The notes under the pieces were generated by a model. It did not search any database. It worked only from the letters and a program-made list of their open reading frames with translations, and was not told the origin of the DNA. 64,000 nucleotides of DNA from positions 417,514 through 481,513 of the forward strand of contig CANLSR010000003.1 in NCBI GenBank assembly GCA_947493945.1. The letters are read 5' to 3'. This DNA comes from an uncultured bacterium. GTDB lineage: Bacteria; Bacteroidota; Rhodothermia; Rhodothermales; Rubricoccaceae. The position numbers were made by a program, and so were the translations under genes. Below, one piece after another: positions 1 to 8,229 of this stretch. The first letter of the stretch is position 1, and each line of letters opens with the position of its first letter.

Positions 1-31
1 TCGCCTCACGCCTCCCGCTCCTGAGCGCGGC

Positions 32-63
32 TTGATCTGGGGGCCGCCCGAGCGCTAGATTTG
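32..63 (+). promoter_or_regulatory. Putative promoter of tRNA-Gln (TTG ... TAGATTTG)
   Basis: TAGATTTG at 56-63 is an exact match to the Bacteroidota -7 consensus TAnnTTTG, and a TTG at 32-34 lies 21 bases upstream where the -33 element is expected. The tRNA begins 27 bases after the box. The motif is seen directly; promoter function is inferred from the consensus and the position. Confidence 0.5.
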
Positions 64-90
64 GCCCGAGCGCGGTTCGCCGCGCGCCGG

Positions 91-163
91 TGCCCGATAG
101 CTCAATTGGCAGAGCGCCAGTTTCTGGATCTGGAGGTTCAAGGTTCGATTCCTTGTCGGGCAG
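91..163 (+). tRNA. tRNA-Gln, anticodon CTG
   Basis: The sequence folds into a standard 73-nt cloverleaf. The acceptor arm is TGCCCGA/TCGGGCA, the D stem GCTC/GAGC with GG in its loop, the anticodon arm CCAGT-TTCTGGA-TCTGG, and the T arm CAAGG-TTCGATT-CCTTG. The anticodon at loop positions 34-36 is CTG, which reads CAG codons. Discriminator base G73 agrees with glutamine identity. Base pair 31-39 is a T-T mismatch, which is tolerated in many tRNAs. The CCA end is not encoded. No other tRNA lies nearby. Confidence 0.93.
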
Positions 164-286
164 CACAAACGGCCTCGGGACTCAGGTCTCGGGGCCGTCG
201 TGCGTTTGGCCCCACGCGTCCCGAGCGCCTCCCGCTGGCGGCCGCGCTCCGCCAGCCGCTCGCGCGGCGACGGACGACGCGTGGCC

Positions 287-293
287 TAGCTTG
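287..293 (+). promoter_or_regulatory. Putative -7 box TAGCTTG for the prolyl oligopeptidase gene
   Basis: TAGCTTG followed by CGGCC-like sequence lies 23 bases before the ATG at 317. The same box and spacing recur ahead of other genes in this window (see findings). No convincing -33 element is visible. Confidence 0.4.
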
Positions 294-316
294 TCGGCCC
301 GCCTACCCGACTCGCC

Positions 317-2386
317 ATGCGCACCCTCCTCCTCGCCCTGCTCGTGACCGCCCCCGTGCTCGCCCAGACCGCCGACGACGACCCGTTCCTGTGGCTCGAA
401 GACGTCGAGGGCGAGCGGGCGATGGCCTGGGTCGAGGCCCAGAACGCCGCCACGGCCGCCGAGCTGGAGGCCAGCCCGCTCTACGACGCCCTCTACCAAG
501 ACGCCCTCGCCGTCGTCACCTCCGACGACCGGATCCCGTACCCCGACCTCCGGGGCGACCACGTCTACAACTTCTGGACCGACGCCGACAACCCGCGCGG
601 GCTGTGGCGCCGCGCCGCGCTGGCGGACTACCTCGGCGGGGAGCCGACGTGGGAGACGGTGATCGACGTGGACGCGCTGGGCCAGGCCGAGGACGTGAAC
701 TGGACCTGGGGCGGGACCGTGTGCCTTCCGCCCGAGAACACGCGCTGCCTGGTCCGCCTGAGCCGCGGCGGCGCGGACGCGACCGAGGTCCGGGAGTTCG
801 ACACCGAGACGCTGTCGTTCGTAGACGGCGGCTTCCGGATGCCGGAGGCCAAGAGCAGCGCCGCCTGGACCGACGCCGACCACCTGCTGGTCTCGACCGA
901 CTGGGGGCCGGGCGCGCTCACCGAATCCGGCTACCCGCGCATCGTCAAGGTATGGGAGCGCGGCACGCCGCTCGCCGAGGCCGAGACCGTGTTCCAGGCG
1001 CCGGCCACCGACATGGGCGCCTGGGCCGGGTCCATGATCGACCGCGGCGCGATCCGCGCCGTCATCTCGCACCGGCCCAGCTTTTTCGAGGGCCGGACGC
1101 TCCTCGTAGAAGACGGATTGGTAGACGGCCTCGACCTGCCAATCGACGCCGACCCGATGCTGGTCGACGGCCAGCTGGTGGTCTACCTCCGCTCCGACTG
1201 GGACGTCGGCGGCCAGACGCTGGCCCAGGGCTCCTTGGTGGCGACGGACCTGGACGGATTCCTGGACGGAGGCCGCGACTTCGCGACCGTCTTCGCGCCC
1301 AGCGACCTCCAGACGGTCGAGGGCACCTCGACCACCCGGACCTCGCTCCTGGTCTCGACGCTGGACGAGGTCAAGGGCCGGCTCACGCGCTACCGCTTCA
1401 CCGACGGCGCCTGGACCGCCGAGCCCATCGACGTGCCCGACCTCGGCACGGTCTCGGTGGTCTCGACCGACGACGCGTCCGACCGCTTTTTCTTCGCCTA
1501 CAGCGGCTTCCTCCAGCCCTCGTCGCTCTACTTCGCGGATGAAGACGGCTCCGTCCAGCTCGTCCGCCAGCTGCCGGCCCAGTTCGACGCCGACGGGCTG
1601 GCGGTCGAGCCGCGCACGGCCACGAGCGCCGACGGGACGGCCGTCCCCTACTTCGTCGTCTCGCGCGAGGGGATGGCGCTGGACGGCACGGCGCCGACCC
1701 AGCTCTACGGCTACGGCGGCTTCGAGGTCTCGCTCGCGCCGTCCTACAGCGCGCTCACGGGCAAGGCGTGGCTGGAGCGCGGCGGGGTCTACGCGGTCGC
1801 CAACATCCGGGGCGGCGGCGAGTTCGGGCCACGGTGGCACCGCTCGGCCATGCGCGAAAACCGCCAGCGCGCCTACGACGACTTCGTCGCGGTCGCCGAG
1901 GACTTGGTCGAGACCGGCGTCACGTCGCCGGAGCACCTCGGCATCCGAGGCGGCTCCAACGGCGGGCTGCTCGTCGGCGCGGTCGCGATGCAGCGGCCCG
2001 ACCTGTTCGGCGCCGTCGTGTCGTCGGTGCCGCTCCTGGACATGTACCGCTACGACAAGCTGCTCGCCGGCGCCTCGTGGGTGGCCGAGTACGGCGACCC
2101 GGACAACCCGGACGACTGGGCGTTTATCCGTCGTTACTCGCCCTACCAAAACGTGCGGACGGATGCGACCTACCCGCGCATCCTGTTCACCACCACGACG
2201 CGCGACGACCGCGTGCACCCGGGCCACGCGCGCAAGATGGCGGCCAAGATGATGTCGATGGGCCACCCGGTCTACTACTTCGAGAACACCGAGGGCGGCC
2301 ACGGCTCGGGCGTGACGCCGGAGCAGCAGGCCGCGGCGTGGGCCACGATCTACACCTACCTCTGGGAGGCCCTGGGCGACGCCTAG
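317..2386 (+). CDS. Secreted prolyl oligopeptidase family serine peptidase (S9A)
   Basis: This 689-residue protein starts with a typical signal peptide (MRTLLLALLVTAPVLAQ) and is probably exported to the periplasm. The segment DPFLWLEDVEGERA just after it is the usual opening of S9A prolyl oligopeptidases. An N-terminal beta-propeller follows, to about residue 430, and then an alpha/beta-hydrolase domain. The catalytic triad is visible: Ser547 in GGSNGG, Asp630/631 in RDDRVHPGHA and His662 in EGGHGSG. The family cleaves short peptides after proline. The gene is monocistronic, between the tRNA and the converging recD. The ATG is chosen because the signal peptide starts there and a promoter-like box lies 23 bases upstream. 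The family call is secure; the natural substrate is unknown. Confidence 0.93.
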   Translation: MRTLLLALLVTAPVLAQTADDDPFLWLEDVEGERAMAWVEAQNAATAAELEASPLYDALYQDALAVVTSDDRIPYPDLRGDHVYNFWTDADNPRGLWRRAALADYLGGEPTWETVIDVDALGQAEDVNWTWGGTVCLPPENTRCLVRLSRGGADATEVREFDTETLSFVDGGFRMPEAKSSAAWTDADHLLVSTDWGPGALTESGYPRIVKVWERGTPLAEAETVFQAPATDMGAWAGSMIDRGAIRAVISHRPSFFEGRTLLVEDGLVDGLDLPIDADPMLVDGQLVVYLRSDWDVGGQTLAQGSLVATDLDGFLDGGRDFATVFAPSDLQTVEGTSTTRTSLLVSTLDEVKGRLTRYRFTDGAWTAEPIDVPDLGTVSVVSTDDASDRFFFAYSGFLQPSSLYFADEDGSVQLVRQLPAQFDADGLAVEPRTATSADGTAVPYFVVSREGMALDGTAPTQLYGYGGFEVSLAPSYSALTGKAWLERGGVYAVANIRGGGEFGPRWHRSAMRENRQRAYDDFVAVAEDLVETGVTSPEHLGIRGGSNGGLLVGAVAMQRPDLFGAVVSSVPLLDMYRYDKLLAGASWVAEYGDPDNPDDWAFIRRYSPYQNVRTDATYPRILFTTTTRDDRVHPGHARKMAAKMMSMGHPVYYFENTEGGHGSGVTPEQQAAAWATIYTYLWEALGDA

Positions 2387-2417
2387 CCTCCGCTGGCGGC
2401 GCGCACCGGCGAGACTT

Positions 2418-4292
2418 TTACCGCCCGCCCATCGCGGCCGCCAGCCCGCCGGGGACAGCGTTGGCTAGCCGGTCGGCCAGGCCCGAGGTGCGGCGCTGGC
2501 GGTGTCCGACGGCGGTCTCGACCTGATCGCGGCTGCCGAACAGCGCCACCGACTGGCGCGCGCGCGTGGCGGCGGTGTAGAGGAGCTCGCGCGTGAGCAG
2601 ACCCGCGCCGCGCGTCTCGGGCTCGGGCAGGACGGCGCCGACGGCGTCGAACTCCGAGCCCTGGCTCTTGTGGACCGTCAGCGCCCAGGCCGGCTCGTGC
2701 TCGGGGAGGCGGTCGTAGGCCAACGTCTTGCCGGAGAAGACCGCCAGCCGGGCGCCGCCCTCGACCCAGCACACGCCGACGTCGCCGTTCTGGAGACCGG
2801 CCTCGTAGTCGTTGACCGTCACCAGGACGGGCCGGCCGGGGTAGAAGACGGGCGCGTACGGGTTCCACCGCACCCGGCCCTCGGCGCGCAGCGCGGCCTC
2901 GACGGCCGCGTTCAGCCCCTCGACCCCGCGCGGGCCACGGCGGACGGCCGCCAGCAGGCGGAACCGCTCCAACGCCGCGAGTGCAGCGTCGGCGGTCTCG
3001 GCCTGGACGACCGCGCGCGCGAACGGCAGCGCCCACGCCAGCGCCGAGCCGGCCGGGTCGTCGGCCGTCAACGTCACGTCCGACTGGCGGTCGGCGTCGA
3101 GCGTGGCGAGCGCGGCGGCGGGGTCTTCCTGCTGAATGGCGGCGGCGAGCGCGCCCACGTCCGAGTCGGCGGTAAAGCGCCGGCTCTCGGTCAAGCGCAC
3201 GACGGCCGCGTCGAGCGGGTTCGCGGTGTCGTCGGAGGGCACGTCGGGCAGGCCGAGGGCGGCGCAGAACGCGGCGAGATCGGGCGGGGCCGCGTCGGCA
3301 GCGAGCGCGCAGACGTCGGCGAACGGCGTCCCGGCCTCGACGGGCGCCAGCTGGTCGGGGTCGCCCAGGACCACGAGCCGAGCGCTCGGGCGGAGCGCGG
3401 CCAGGAGCGCGTCGAACAGCGGCAGACTGATCATCGAGCCCTCGTCGACCAGCACAAGGTCGTGGGGCAGCGGGCTCCGAGGGTCGTGGCGAAAGCCGGG
3501 CCGCGACGTCGACGCGCCCAAAAGCCGGTGCAGCGTGACGGCCTCGGTCGGGACCGGCTCGCCCAACGGACCGAGGGTGGTTAGCGCGTCGGTAATGCTC
3601 TCCGCCAGCCGGCCGGCCGCCTTGCCCGTCGGCGCCGCCAGCGCGACGCGCGTGTCGGGCGCATCGGCCAGGACGAGCGCGAGCAGTCGGGCGGCGGTGT
3701 AGGTCTTGCCCGTCCCCGGCCCGCCGGCCACGAACAGGACCCGCTGGCGGAGCGCGGCGGCGGCGGCGAGTGCCTGCCGGTCGAGCGCGCCGTCATCGCG
3801 CGGCGGAAACAGGGCGGCGAACGCGTCGCGGGAGGCCTCGGACGGCGCGCCGGCGTCCACCGCCAGCCGGGCGGCGATCGACGCTGCGACCCGGCCCTCG
3901 GCCACGGCGAACCGGCGCAGCGACAGGCGCCCCGTCTCGGGCTCCCAGACGAACGGGCACGCGGCGTCGGCCGGGCCGACGGTCGGGCTTTCGTCCAGCT
4001 GGCGCCGCCAGTCGGCCAGGTCGGGGAGTTGGGGCAGGCCGCGCGGCGTCTCGCCGGGAAACGGGGCGCCGGCGTAGTCGGCGAGGGCGAGCGCGCTGTG
4101 GCCGTCGCGGCGCGCGTGCGAGACGAGTGCCGCCGTCAGCGCCATCGTCCGGGCGCGGCCGGGGTCGGGCGCCCGGTGCTCCTCGTCCAGTCCGGCCACC
4201 AGCCGGCCGAGCGCGAGGTCGATGGGGTCGACCGCCTCGCCGTCGTCCAGCTGGCGGAGCGCGTCGGTAACGGCGCGGGGCAGGTTACGCAT
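2418..4292 (-). CDS. recD: RecBCD enzyme subunit RecD (5'-3' helicase)
   Basis: This 624-residue protein is close in length to E. coli RecD (608). An N-terminal region contacts RecB, and the superfamily 1B helicase core follows with Walker A GGPGTGKT (Lys192), a motif II VLVDEGSM and a C-terminal ALTVHKSQGSEFD motif typical of RecD/TraA helicases. RecD is the fast 5'-3' motor of RecBCD (exonuclease V), which processes double-strand ends. It is the last gene of the recC-recB-recD operon. Its ATG overlaps the recB stop by eight bases (ATGCGTAA), implying translational coupling. The length and the complete partner set argue for true RecD rather than the stand-alone RecD2. Confidence 0.95.
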   Translation of the reverse strand: MRNLPRAVTDALRQLDDGEAVDPIDLALGRLVAGLDEEHRAPDPGRARTMALTAALVSHARRDGHSALALADYAGAPFPGETPRGLPQLPDLADWRRQLDESPTVGPADAACPFVWEPETGRLSLRRFAVAEGRVAASIAARLAVDAGAPSEASRDAFAALFPPRDDGALDRQALAAAAALRQRVLFVAGGPGTGKTYTAARLLALVLADAPDTRVALAAPTGKAAGRLAESITDALTTLGPLGEPVPTEAVTLHRLLGASTSRPGFRHDPRSPLPHDLVLVDEGSMISLPLFDALLAALRPSARLVVLGDPDQLAPVEAGTPFADVCALAADAAPPDLAAFCAALGLPDVPSDDTANPLDAAVVRLTESRRFTADSDVGALAAAIQQEDPAAALATLDADRQSDVTLTADDPAGSALAWALPFARAVVQAETADAALAALERFRLLAAVRRGPRGVEGLNAAVEAALRAEGRVRWNPYAPVFYPGRPVLVTVNDYEAGLQNGDVGVCWVEGGARLAVFSGKTLAYDRLPEHEPAWALTVHKSQGSEFDAVGAVLPEPETRGAGLLTRELLYTAATRARQSVALFGSRDQVETAVGHRQRRTSGLADRLANAVPGGLAAAMGGR

Positions 4293-7200
4293 CGGGCGTG
4301 GCGGGTCGGGCCGGCGCGAGCAGCGCGTCGAGCGCGTCGATCAGGGCGGCCGGCGGGCGGTGCGAGAACAGGCCGGCGGCGGGGTCGTCGGCGGCGAGGC
4401 CGCGCAGGAACACGTAGGTCGCCCCGCCCACGTGCGTGTCGTAGTCGTAGCCGTCGATGCGGGACCGCAGGTAGCGGTGCAGGCCCAGGGTGTACAACGT
4501 GAGCTGAAGCCCGTAGTGCCGCTCGCGCATCGTGGCCGCCAGCGCGTCGGGGCCGTAGGCCGAGGCGTTCGTGCCGAGGCGGTTGCTCTTCCAGTCCACG
4601 ACCCACCAGCGGCCGCCGTGGCGGGCGACCAGGTCGGCGGAGCCGGTCATGAACCCGTCTGCGGCGTCGCGGCCCAAACTGGCCAGCGCGTCAGCGTAGT
4701 CGGCGCCGAGGGGGGCCGCGCCGTGCTGGCGGAACAGGTCGGCCAGGTGGTGGGGGGCGACGCGCGACAGGGGGAACGTGAACTCCCACTCGTCGGCCCG
4801 TGCGTCGGCGTCGCACAGCCGGCCGCCGTCGAACAGGGCCGCCTCGCCGAGCCGGTCCAGCATCGACAGCGTCTCCCCCACCGGGTCGATCCGCGCGCGG
4901 TGGTGCCGGTGGGTCTCGAACCCGTAGCCCGTCAGGGTGCGCGCGACCGACTCGCGGCGGCGCGCTTGCCCGTCCGGGTCCAGCTCGGCGGGCCACTCGG
5001 CGTCCTCGATGATCTTGTGCAGGGCCGTGCCCGGCTTTTTGCCACCGGCGAACGCGTGGAAGCCCGCCGGCTCGTCCGGCTCGCGCGGCGCGTCGTCGTC
5101 GGGCTCGTCGGAGGCGGCGAGGGCGCCGTGGCGGCCCGAGGTCCAGGCGCTGAACGAGGCCCGGCTCCAGGTGTCGCCCACGCGCTGGCGGCCCGCCCCG
5201 GCGAGCGCGCGGGCGCCGGTGCGGGCCGGCGCCTCGGCGTCGTCAGGCGCAACCGAGCGCGGCGGCACCCGGTCGGGCAGCGGGCGGACCGCCATCAGCC
5301 CGGGGTGGGCGTCGGCGAGCGCCGCCAGCGCGGCGAGCGGGTCGGCTTTTTTGGCCGCCGAGCGGACGGCCACCGCCAGCGCCGCGTCGGTCTCGGCCGT
5401 CGCTTCGTGACCGGAGACCAGGAGCCCCAGCGCCGACAGGTCCGCCTCGTTGGCGGCGCCCCACGCCACGTAGGCCCGCTCGCGCGCCCGCGTCAGCGCG
5501 ACGTAGGCCAGGCGCAGGAACTCCGCCAGCCGCTCGGCCTCGCGGATCTGGCGGTGGGCGGCGTGGTCGTCCGAGCCCAGGTCGTAGACCACGCGGCCGT
5601 CGGGCAGGTGCACGAGTGGCGCGCGCTCGCCCGTGAAGTCGGCGTCGTAGTCTTTGGAGTGGACGTCCCACAGGGTCGGCAAGAACACGACCTCGTATTC
5701 GAGGCCCTTGGCGTTGTGGACGGTCGTGATCTGGACGGCCCGGTCGTCGCTCTCCAGCCGAAGCTCGGCCTTTTCGCGGCTCGCCAGTTGTTGGTCGTGC
5801 CTCGTCCGCAGCCAGTGCAGAAGGTCCTCGGGCGAGCGGTCGGCGGCGCCCTCGGCCTCGTGGAGCAGTTCCACCACGTGGCGCAGGTTGGTCGCGCGGC
5901 GCGTGCCGTCGGGGAACGCCAGCAGCCGCTCCGTCGCCGAGCGCGTGCTCCCGTCGGCCGACTCGACGGCCTCGCCAAAGAGGCGGAGCGCCCTCAGCAC
6001 GCCCTGGCGGCGCCACGTCTTTTGCAACTCGCGCAGGCCCGACTGGAGGCCCGACAGCCGGCCGTCGTCCTCGTCCAGACCCGCGATCTCGTGCGCCGTC
6101 CAGCCCCACAGCTCGGTCGCGAGCGCCGCGCGCAGCGTCCGGGCGTCCTCGGGACGGGCGACTGCGCGCAAGATCACCTCGACGTCGGCCGTCTCCTGGG
6201 CGTCGCGGATGTCGCCGGCGCGCGAGATGACGGCCGGGACGCCGGCCGCGCGCAACGCTGCCTGGGCCTCTTGCGCCTGGGTGTTGGAGCGGACCAGCAC
6301 GGCCAGATCGCCGGGCTCCAGCGCCCGTCCGCCCAGCGTCACGCCCTCGTCCAAGAGCCTCCGCGCCTCGGCCACGACCGCCACCAGGCACGCGTCGCGC
6401 GCGGCGCCCTTGGGCAGCGGCTTGCCCGAGTCGGGGTGCGGCTCGACGGCCCACCACACCAGCGGCGGCCCTTCGCCTAGGGCCGGCTCGGCCTTGTGCT
6501 CCGGCGAGCCGACGGCCGTGAACCCGATGTCGGCGTAGAGGAACGGCCGAGGCGGCCTCGAAAACACGGCGTTGACCGCCGCCACCAGCCCCGACGAGCT
6601 CCGCCAGTTGGTCGAGAGCGTGTACCGGCGGTCGGCCTCGCGCTGGGCGCGGAGGTAGGCGTGGATGTCGGCCCCGCGGAACGCGTAGATCGCCTGCTTC
6701 GGGTCGCCGACGAAGTACAGCGGCCGGTCGTCGAAGGCGCGGCGGAAGATCTCGTACTGGACCGGGTCGGTGTCTTGGAACTCGTCCACGATGGCCACGG
6801 CGAACTGGCGCTGGACGCCGGCCGCGAGCGCGTCGGCGGTGTCGGGCGCGTGGAGTGCGTCGTGGAGCCGCGTCAGCAGGTCGTCGAAGCCGAGCACGCC
6901 GCGGCGGTCCTTGAGGGCCGGCACGCGGTCCGCCAGGTCGTCCGAAAACGCGTGGACCAGGGCCAGGTGGAGCGCGCCGACGGCGGACTGAACGGCCGCG
7001 CACGCCGCGAACGCGGGCGAGGCGTCGATCTCGGGCTGGCGGTCCTTGTTGACCTTGCGCGAGCCGTGGAGCCCCTCCGCCAGCGCGGCGGGCGTAAAGG
7101 CGCGGACGGCCTCGATGGCGTCGGGGTCGGACGTGAACCGGCCCACGCGGCGGACGGCCGCCGGGATGTCGGGCTCGGCGACGTGCGCTTTGGCCGTCCA

Positions 7201-8229
7201 CACGAGCCCGTCCAGCAGCGCCAGCACGGCGTCCGGGTCCCACGCCTGTTCCAACTGGCGGGCGGCGCCGTCGAGCGCGTCGAGCGCGTCGGCGACGGGA
7301 CGGGCGGAGGGGACGATCTCGGTGTGGGGAAAGCGCGAGCGCTCGGCGTGGTGCGCCGCGAGGTCGGCGGGCGTCCACCCCAGCCGGACCGCCAGCGCGG
7401 CGAGCTGGGGCTGGGCATGGACCAGGCCCGACCAGGCGTCGGCGGCGGCGCGGGCGACCAGCGACGCGGTGTCCTCGGTGAACTCGAGCGCGAACGGCGT
7501 GGCGCTCTCGAACGCCGCCGCTTCCAGGACGCGCTTGCAGAAGCCGTGGATGGTGAACACGCCGGCCTCGTCCACGCGGTCCATCGCCGCTAGCAGCCGG
7601 GGCCGAGCGTCGGGGCGGGCCAGGAGCGGCGCGAGCGGGCGCGTCAGGTCGTCGGTCTGGGCGCCTTCGGTCACGTCGAGCGCCGTCCGCAGCGCGGCGC
7701 GGATTCGGGTTTTCAGCTCCTCGGTCGCGGCGACGGTGAACGTGACCACCAGCAGCCGGCGCAGGTCGGGCAGCCCGCCGGGGCGCGTCGCCAGCGCGTC
7801 GCCGTCGAGCACGAGCCGAAGGACCAGGCCGGCGATGGCGAACGTCTTGCCGGTGCCGGCGCTGGCCTCGATCAATGTGCGGCCGTTCTCGACGGGCGTC
7901 GCCCAGTACTCGAACGGCGGCACCGCGCCCCGCTGGCGGTCGTCGTCGGCCAGCGCCTCGTCGACGATTTCCGCCTGCGGCGTGATGTCGAGCCCGGAGA
8001 GATCGGGCTCCCTCTCCCCCTGGGAAACCGCGCCAGCGTCGGCGCCAGCCAGGGTTGGGGTGAGGGGCATTCGTCCAACACCTGAGCTCGGCTCGCCCTG
8101 ACCCTCTCCCAAAGGGAGAGGGGACGTTGTAGGAGACTCGTTGCCAGCCTCTTTCCCCTCGTCCGATTGGCGGTCGGCCTCGCCGAGCCGCTCCGCCAGC
8201 GGGTCGTCCCCAAAGAGATCGAGCGTCAC
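4285..8229 (-). CDS. recB: RecBCD enzyme subunit RecB (3'-5' helicase and nuclease)
   Basis: RecB here is 1314 residues from a GTG start that overlaps the recC stop (GTGA). Visible motifs are Walker A ASAGTGKT (Lys128), motif II VIVDEFQDTD, VHNAKGLEYEVVFLP and YVALTRARERAYVAW of a UvrD-type 3'-5' helicase. The C-terminal nuclease carries GSADLV and WVVDWKSN (Asp1212, Lys1214), matching the catalytic aspartates and lysine of the RecB nuclease. The Walker A sits about 100 residues later than in E. coli because of an N-terminal extension. Residues of about 33-75 of this extension are read from a palindromic repeat element. An alternative GTG at 7923, just before PPFEYWATP, would give a normal 1212-residue RecB and leave the repeat in a spacer. 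I keep the coupled start but it is not proven. Confidence 0.94.
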   Translation of the reverse strand: MTLDLFGDDPLAERLGEADRQSDEGKEAGNESPTTSPLPLGEGQGEPSSGVGRMPLTPTLAGADAGAVSQGEREPDLSGLDITPQAEIVDEALADDDRQRGAVPPFEYWATPVENGRTLIEASAGTGKTFAIAGLVLRLVLDGDALATRPGGLPDLRRLLVVTFTVAATEELKTRIRAALRTALDVTEGAQTDDLTRPLAPLLARPDARPRLLAAMDRVDEAGVFTIHGFCKRVLEAAAFESATPFALEFTEDTASLVARAAADAWSGLVHAQPQLAALAVRLGWTPADLAAHHAERSRFPHTEIVPSARPVADALDALDGAARQLEQAWDPDAVLALLDGLVWTAKAHVAEPDIPAAVRRVGRFTSDPDAIEAVRAFTPAALAEGLHGSRKVNKDRQPEIDASPAFAACAAVQSAVGALHLALVHAFSDDLADRVPALKDRRGVLGFDDLLTRLHDALHAPDTADALAAGVQRQFAVAIVDEFQDTDPVQYEIFRRAFDDRPLYFVGDPKQAIYAFRGADIHAYLRAQREADRRYTLSTNWRSSSGLVAAVNAVFSRPPRPFLYADIGFTAVGSPEHKAEPALGEGPPLVWWAVEPHPDSGKPLPKGAARDACLVAVVAEARRLLDEGVTLGGRALEPGDLAVLVRSNTQAQEAQAALRAAGVPAVISRAGDIRDAQETADVEVILRAVARPEDARTLRAALATELWGWTAHEIAGLDEDDGRLSGLQSGLRELQKTWRRQGVLRALRLFGEAVESADGSTRSATERLLAFPDGTRRATNLRHVVELLHEAEGAADRSPEDLLHWLRTRHDQQLASREKAELRLESDDRAVQITTVHNAKGLEYEVVFLPTLWDVHSKDYDADFTGERAPLVHLPDGRVVYDLGSDDHAAHRQIREAERLAEFLRLAYVALTRARERAYVAWGAANEADLSALGLLVSGHEATAETDAALAVAVRSAAKKADPLAALAALADAHPGLMAVRPLPDRVPPRSVAPDDAEAPARTGARALAGAGRQRVGDTWSRASFSAWTSGRHGALAASDEPDDDAPREPDEPAGFHAFAGGKKPGTALHKIIEDAEWPAELDPDGQARRRESVARTLTGYGFETHRHHRARIDPVGETLSMLDRLGEAALFDGGRLCDADARADEWEFTFPLSRVAPHHLADLFRQHGAAPLGADYADALASLGRDAADGFMTGSADLVARHGGRWWVVDWKSNRLGTNASAYGPDALAATMRERHYGLQLTLYTLGLHRYLRSRIDGYDYDTHVGGATYVFLRGLAADDPAAGLFSHRPPAALIDALDALLAPARPATPDA
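8009..8126. repeat. GGGAGAGGG-type palindromic repeat inside the recB 5' end
   Basis: The element contains CCCTCTCCC-AAA-GGGAGAGGG (8102-8122), a second CCCTCTCCCCCTGGGA-like end near 8009-8024, and GGGTTGGGGTGAGGGG between them. Read on the minus strand it encodes SPLPLGEGQGE and MPLTPTL, a signature recognisable from a dispersed intergenic repeat found in many GC-rich bacteria. Between its halves lies an extra block with two GCTGGCGC copies. The reading frame is open through the element. Confidence 0.75.

Noticed and set aside
182..2302. A 706-codon minus-strand frame opposite the prolyl oligopeptidase gene
   Set aside because: No recognisable motif. The peptidase on the plus strand has signal peptide and full catalytic triad.
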